Shown piece by piece: positions 60,728 to 64,000 of a DNA stretch of 64,000 nt; within the stretch, counting starts at the first letter, position 1; the number at the start of each line of letters is the position of its first letter. The position numbers and the translations under genes were made by a program. The notes below the pieces were generated by a model. It was given only the letters and a program-made list of their open reading frames with translations. It had not been told where the DNA came from and did not search any database. The stretch comes from Acidobacteriota bacterium (GTDB lineage Bacteria; Acidobacteriota; Terriglobia; Terriglobales; Acidobacteriaceae). The stretch is from positions 1 through 64,000 of the forward strand of contig JAFDVQ010000004.1 of NCBI GenBank assembly GCA_018268915.1. The letters run 5' to 3'.

Positions 60728-62181
60728 CTCGCCTCCTTGCCGCCGCGGCCTTCGCGTTCGGCCCACCAATTACGGAAGGTCTGGTCTGGCATCGCCGGTA
60801 GATCGCGCGACAGGGTCCAGCGTGCGCCAAGGCTCGGTAGCTTGCGGATCCAGCCGTCTTTGTCCGTGAAGAGGCGAAGGCCCAGTCTGCCGAACCACTG
60901 GGCGAGTCTGAACCGGGATTCGCTTGCAAAGACGAGATTGGCGGCCTTCATACCCATATACATCGGATCAGTCCAGCGCTTCACCTCTTCGCGTTCCTGA
61001 TCGACCACCTTGGCCCGTAGATCGATGAGCACTTCGGGAATGTTGATCTTTACTGGACACACTTCGTAGCAGGCCGCGCAGAGAGATGAGGCGTAGGGCA
61101 ACGACTGCCCATGGCGCATGTGCTCCAGTTGCGGCGTAAGGATTGCTCCGATTGGCCCTGCGTAGGGAGAGCCGTACGCATGTCCACCAGTCTGGCGATA
61201 GACGGGGCAGGTATTCAGGCATGCGGCGCATCGGATACATTGCAGCGTCTGCCGCTCGACTTTGCGGCCGAGAATCTCGGAGCGGCCATTGTCGAGAAGA
61301 ACCACATGGAAGCGCTGAGGACCGTCCCCGGGAACCACTCCGGACCATAGCGAGTTGTAGGGATTGAGCCGTTCGCCGGTTGCAGAGCGAGCCAGTACCT
61401 GTAACAGCACTTCGAGATCGCTGAACCGAGGCAGGACCTTTTCGATGCCGGCCAGGGTGATGAGTGTGCGCGGAAGCGTCAGGCACATCCGGCCATTGCC
61501 CTCGGATTCGACAATTGCGACAGAGCCGTTTTCGGCGATAAGGAAATTCGCTCCGCTAATTGCGGTGGGAACGCTGAGGAACTTCTTCCTCAGGTATGTG
61601 CGGGCTGCTGCCGTGAGTGCTTCGGGATCGTCTGGCAATTGGGGCAGGCCCATCCTCCGCGCAAATATTTCGCGTACCTGCTGGCGATTCACATGAAGGG
61701 CTGGCACGACGATGTGCGAGGGCTCATCCTGGCCGAGCTGGAGGATCAGTTCGGCGAGGTCAGTTTCGATGGCAATAATTCCGGCCGCTTCCAGGGCGGG
61801 ATTGAGCTGAATCTCCGCCGATGTCATCGTTTTGATCTTGATGACTTCGGTCGCTTGTTCTTCCTGCAAAATTGCAATGATAATCTGTCGTGCTTCGGCG
61901 GCATCTCTGGCCCAGTGAACAACGCCGCCTGCAGCGGTGCACTTTTTCTCGAACTCATCAAGGTAGGTTGCGAGGTTTGCAAGCACGTGCGCCCGGATCG
62001 CAGCCGCGGACGTTCGCAACTCCTGCCAATCTGTCTTCTCCGCAACGAGCCGATTGCGCTTCGTCTGGATAACGTCGGTTGCATGAGCGACATTTTTGCG
62101 AAGTTGCGTGTTCTGAAGAATCGGCAGGGCCGCTTTTGGAAAGGGAGGCGCGAGACGCGGATCCATCACCGGCCCGCTCAC
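60724..62181 (-). CDS. lutB: Lactate utilization iron-sulfur protein B
   Basis: 485 residues, YkgF type. An N-terminal LUD domain (with IKTMTSAEIQL and NFLIAENGSVAIVESEGN) precedes two [4Fe-4S] motifs, CIRCAACLNTCPVY and CAACYEVCPVKI, and a C-terminal LutB tail. Hands electrons from lactate to LutA. GTG 62181 has AAGGAG seven bases upstream and overlaps the lutA stop as GTGA. Confidence 0.93.
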   Translation of the reverse strand: MSGPVMDPRLAPPFPKAALPILQNTQLRKNVAHATDVIQTKRNRLVAEKTDWQELRTSAAAIRAHVLANLATYLDEFEKKCTAAGGVVHWARDAAEARQIIIAILQEEQATEVIKIKTMTSAEIQLNPALEAAGIIAIETDLAELILQLGQDEPSHIVVPALHVNRQQVREIFARRMGLPQLPDDPEALTAAARTYLRKKFLSVPTAISGANFLIAENGSVAIVESEGNGRMCLTLPRTLITLAGIEKVLPRFSDLEVLLQVLARSATGERLNPYNSLWSGVVPGDGPQRFHVVLLDNGRSEILGRKVERQTLQCIRCAACLNTCPVYRQTGGHAYGSPYAGPIGAILTPQLEHMRHGQSLPYASSLCAACYEVCPVKINIPEVLIDLRAKVVDQEREEVKRWTDPMYMGMKAANLVFASESRFRLAQWFGRLGLRLFTDKDGWIRKLPSLGARWTLSRDLPAMPDQTFRNWWAEREGRGGKEAR

Positions 62182-62918
62182 AGGTAAACTCCTTCCGTGC
62201 TGGCGAGAATTTCTGCAAAATGAATGGGCCTCATTTTCAGATTGCGACGGTGCAAAGCTCCACCCACGTGCATCAGGCAGCTGTTATCCAATGCGGTGCA
62301 GTACTCGGCGTCGGTAGCAAGCAGGTCAGTGAGCTTGGCATCCAGCATGGCTGTGGAGACCTCGGCGTTTTTCACCGAGAACGTGCCGCCGAAGCCGCAG
62401 CAGCGATCGAGGTTGGCGATGGGAGTCAGCTTCAGTTCGCGAACCTTGCTCAGTAGACGGAAAGGCCGCTCTCCAATATGGAGACCGCGCAAGCCGTGGC
62501 AGCTTGCATGGTATGCAACGCGATGAGGGAAGTACGCTCCGACATCCTCGACCCCGAGCTTATCGGTGAGGAATTCGCTCAGCTCGAAGACGCGTGGAAG
62601 CAACGCGGCGAATTGCTTGCGCAGATCGTCGTTGCCCAGTTCTTCAAAGAGGCCCGGGTACTGATCGCGAATCATGGCAACGCAGGATGAGGACGGGATT
62701 ACGACGCACTCCGTATCTCGATACAGCTGAACGAAGCGCTTGGCCTGCGAAAATGCCTCGCCACGGAAGCCGGTATTTGCGTGCATCTGTCCACAGCAGG
62801 TCTGCGCGGGCAGGAAGTCGATGCTGACGCCGAGCCGCTCCAGCAGTCGCACCACTGCGCGTCCCGTCTGCGGGAAAAGAGTGTCGTTATAACAGGTGAT
62901 AAAGAGCGAAGCGCGCAT
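62178..62918 (-). CDS. lutA: Lactate utilization protein A
   Basis: 246 residues, YkgE type, with two CCG domains: TCCGQMHANTG (first) and RCCGFGGTFS (second), plus the conserved ASCHGLRGL between them, all ligands of the heterodisulfide-reductase-like cluster. Together with LutB and LutC it oxidises L-lactate to pyruvate. First gene of a four-gene run lutA-lutB-lutC-rhaEW. Confidence 0.93.
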   Translation of the reverse strand: MRASLFITCYNDTLFPQTGRAVVRLLERLGVSIDFLPAQTCCGQMHANTGFRGEAFSQAKRFVQLYRDTECVVIPSSSCVAMIRDQYPGLFEELGNDDLRKQFAALLPRVFELSEFLTDKLGVEDVGAYFPHRVAYHASCHGLRGLHIGERPFRLLSKVRELKLTPIANLDRCCGFGGTFSVKNAEVSTAMLDAKLTDLLATDAEYCTALDNSCLMHVGGALHRRNLKMRPIHFAEILASTEGVYL

Positions 62919-63032
62919 GATCCTGAACGGCCCTCTTGCGGCCGGGCATGAAAGGGAAGAATATGCGATTGCGCCGCGACGCGTCTATGATCCAACTCAC
63001 ATTGAGAGGGGTTTGGGAAAGTTCAGTTACAC

Positions 63033-63070
63033 AAAAATGTACGGGGAAGGCGCTTGATGACGCCCTCCCC
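63033..63070 (-). terminator. Rho-independent terminator of the kdp operon
   Basis: GGGGAAGGCG (63043-63052) pairs with CGCCCTCCCC (63061-63070), one wobble on the minus-strand RNA, loop of eight; the minus strand then has GTACATTTTT (A-run 63033-63037). It lies 21 bases after the kdpC stop. Confidence 0.78.
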
Positions 63071-63091
63071 TAATTTGAGAGGCTCCAGCAA

Positions 63092-63712
63092 TTATTTCGC
63101 CGCATCCAGTGCGATATTCAGGTCCAGCACGTTGACGCGAGGCTCGCCAAGCAGCCCGAAGGTACGCGCCTGGGTGTTCTGCCGTATCAACACATTGAGC
63201 TGCTGCTCTGTCATTCCTCGAGCTTTCGCGACTCGCCGCGCCTGAAAATAGGCATTGTCGGGTGTGATGTCCGGGTCGAGGCCCGAGCCGGAAGTCGTCA
63301 CCGCGTCGATGGGCACGAGGTGCCCAGGGTTTTCCGCGGCGAGCTTGTCGATGTCACCCTGCATTCGCTGCACGAGCTTGGTATTCGACTGGGCAAGATT
63401 CGACCCGCCTGAGGACGTCGCATCGTAGCCATTTCCGGCGGCCGAGGGACGCGGATGGAAATATCGATCCGACGCAAAGCCCTGGGACAGCAACTCGGAC
63501 CCGACGATTTGGCCGTTTTGCTCGATCAGGCTGCCGGCTGCTTTGTGCGGAAAGAGAGCACCGGCGATTCCAGTGACGAAGAGCGGATAAGCGATACCAA
63601 AAGCCAAGGTCATCAGCAATGTAAAGCGGATGGAGGTACGCCAGACAGAATGTTCTTTTTCAGTTGCCGCCTTTGTGCTGATCGAAGATGAGATTGCACT
63701 TGCTGTGCTCAT
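63092..63712 (-). CDS. kdpC: K+-transporting ATPase subunit C
   Basis: Stabilises ATP binding in the high-affinity potassium pump KdpFABC. 206 residues: one N-terminal membrane span (about 28-52) after an unusually long Ser/Thr/Ala-rich leader of ~25 residues, then the periplasmic domain with HPRPSAAGNGYDATSSGGSN and DAVTTSGSGLDPDITPDNA, both family signatures. It follows kdpB by 30 bases and is last in the operon. Confidence 0.95.
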   Translation of the reverse strand: MSTASAISSSISTKAATEKEHSVWRTSIRFTLLMTLAFGIAYPLFVTGIAGALFPHKAAGSLIEQNGQIVGSELLSQGFASDRYFHPRPSAAGNGYDATSSGGSNLAQSNTKLVQRMQGDIDKLAAENPGHLVPIDAVTTSGSGLDPDITPDNAYFQARRVAKARGMTEQQLNVLIRQNTQARTFGLLGEPRVNVLDLNIALDAAK

Positions 63713-63742
63713 GGTTTGTCCTTTTGACTTCGGCTGAACTTG

Positions 63743-64000
63743 TTACGCCAGATGCATTGCGACGAGCAACACATCGATGGCTTTGATTCCGATGAATGGG
63801 ATGATCACTCCACCTACGCCGTATATGAGCAGGTTCTGCCGCAGGAGGGCTTCAGCCGCTTTTGGTTCATATTTCACTCCGCGGAGGGCAAGAGGGATAA
63901 GTGCAATGATGATGATTGCGTTGAAGACCACCGCTGACAGGATCGCCGACTGAGGCGTGGCCAGGTGCATGATGTTCAGCGCATTCAGAACGGGGAAAGC
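63743..64000 (-). CDS. kdpB: K+-transporting ATPase subunit B, C-terminal part (cut by the window edge)
   Basis: The last 85 codons of the catalytic P-type ATPase subunit, running off the right edge. Visible: [33 protein letters not shown] and two final membrane spans ending [14 protein letters not shown]. The catalytic aspartate and nucleotide domain lie outside the window. Confidence 0.93.
   Translation of the reverse strand, partial: AFPVLNALNIMHLATPQSAILSAVVFNAIIIIALIPLALRGVKYEPKAAEALLRQNLLIYGVGGVIIPFIGIKAIDVLLVAMHLA

Overview
The window reads as chromosomal DNA of an acidobacterium (class Terriglobia type), judged from gene content, not from a marker gene. The pointers are a PadR regulator paired with a very large duplicated FtsX/MacB-type permease (ADOP family), a PadR gene paired with a small membrane protein, GC-rich codon use, many secreted or TAT-exported proteins of unknown function, and a complete argR-led arginine operon. 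No tRNA, rRNA, insertion sequence, prophage or CRISPR array was seen; almost everything is intact and densely packed.

Layout. 1-1.7 kb: C-terminal remnant of an unknown gene, then a secreted GH29 alpha-L-fucosidase. 1.7-8 kb (minus strand): nickel transporter, hoxE-F-U-Y-H (NAD-linked bidirectional [NiFe]-hydrogenase) and the hydrogenase maturation protease; the carbamoyltransferase HypF lies nearby on the plus strand (9.8-12.2 kb) after a LolA-like and a SYLF-domain protein. 12.7-20.7 kb (minus strand): argR-C-B-D-F-G-H plus a short N-acetylglutamate synthase, read from a promoter buried in a pair of ARG boxes; glutamate synthase gltB diverges on the other side. 25.5-31.8 kb: PadR and a membrane partner, a tandem pair of membrane GGDEF proteins (one active-looking, one degenerate), acyl-CoA ligase, membrane protein. 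32-38 kb: PPi-type phosphofructokinase, RimI-like GNAT, truncated SulP permease, second PadR plus ADOP permease, VOC protein. 38.2-45.1 kb: methyltransferase, TAT-exported Gfo/Idh/MocA oxidoreductase, large DUF2339-like membrane protein, and a three-gene tetraheme cytochrome / four-cluster ferredoxin / NrfD module with no catalytic subunit. 45.3-54 kb: methylmalonyl-CoA decarboxylase, M19 dipeptidase, secreted esterase and several small secreted proteins, one built of repeated GMATG motifs. 54-57.6 kb: dnaE. 57.8-62.9 kb (minus strand): lutA-B-C and the fused rhamnulose-1-phosphate aldolase/lactaldehyde dehydrogenase rhaEW. 63.1-64 kb: end of a kdp operon (kdpC and the 3' end of kdpB).

How the genes work together. 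The hox genes, nickel importer, protease and HypF form one hydrogen-metabolism set. The arginine genes from acetylglutamate to argininosuccinate lyase are complete except for the deacetylation step, and the shared control region suggests glutamate supply (gltB) may be tied to ArgR. RhaEW produces lactate and LutABC oxidises it to pyruvate, so the two form one route for the lower half of rhamnose breakdown. The strongest candidates for new biology are the orphan cytochrome/ferredoxin/NrfD module, the GMATG-repeat secreted protein, the active/degenerate GGDEF pair, and the two PadR genes whose promoters leave essentially no leader before the start codon.
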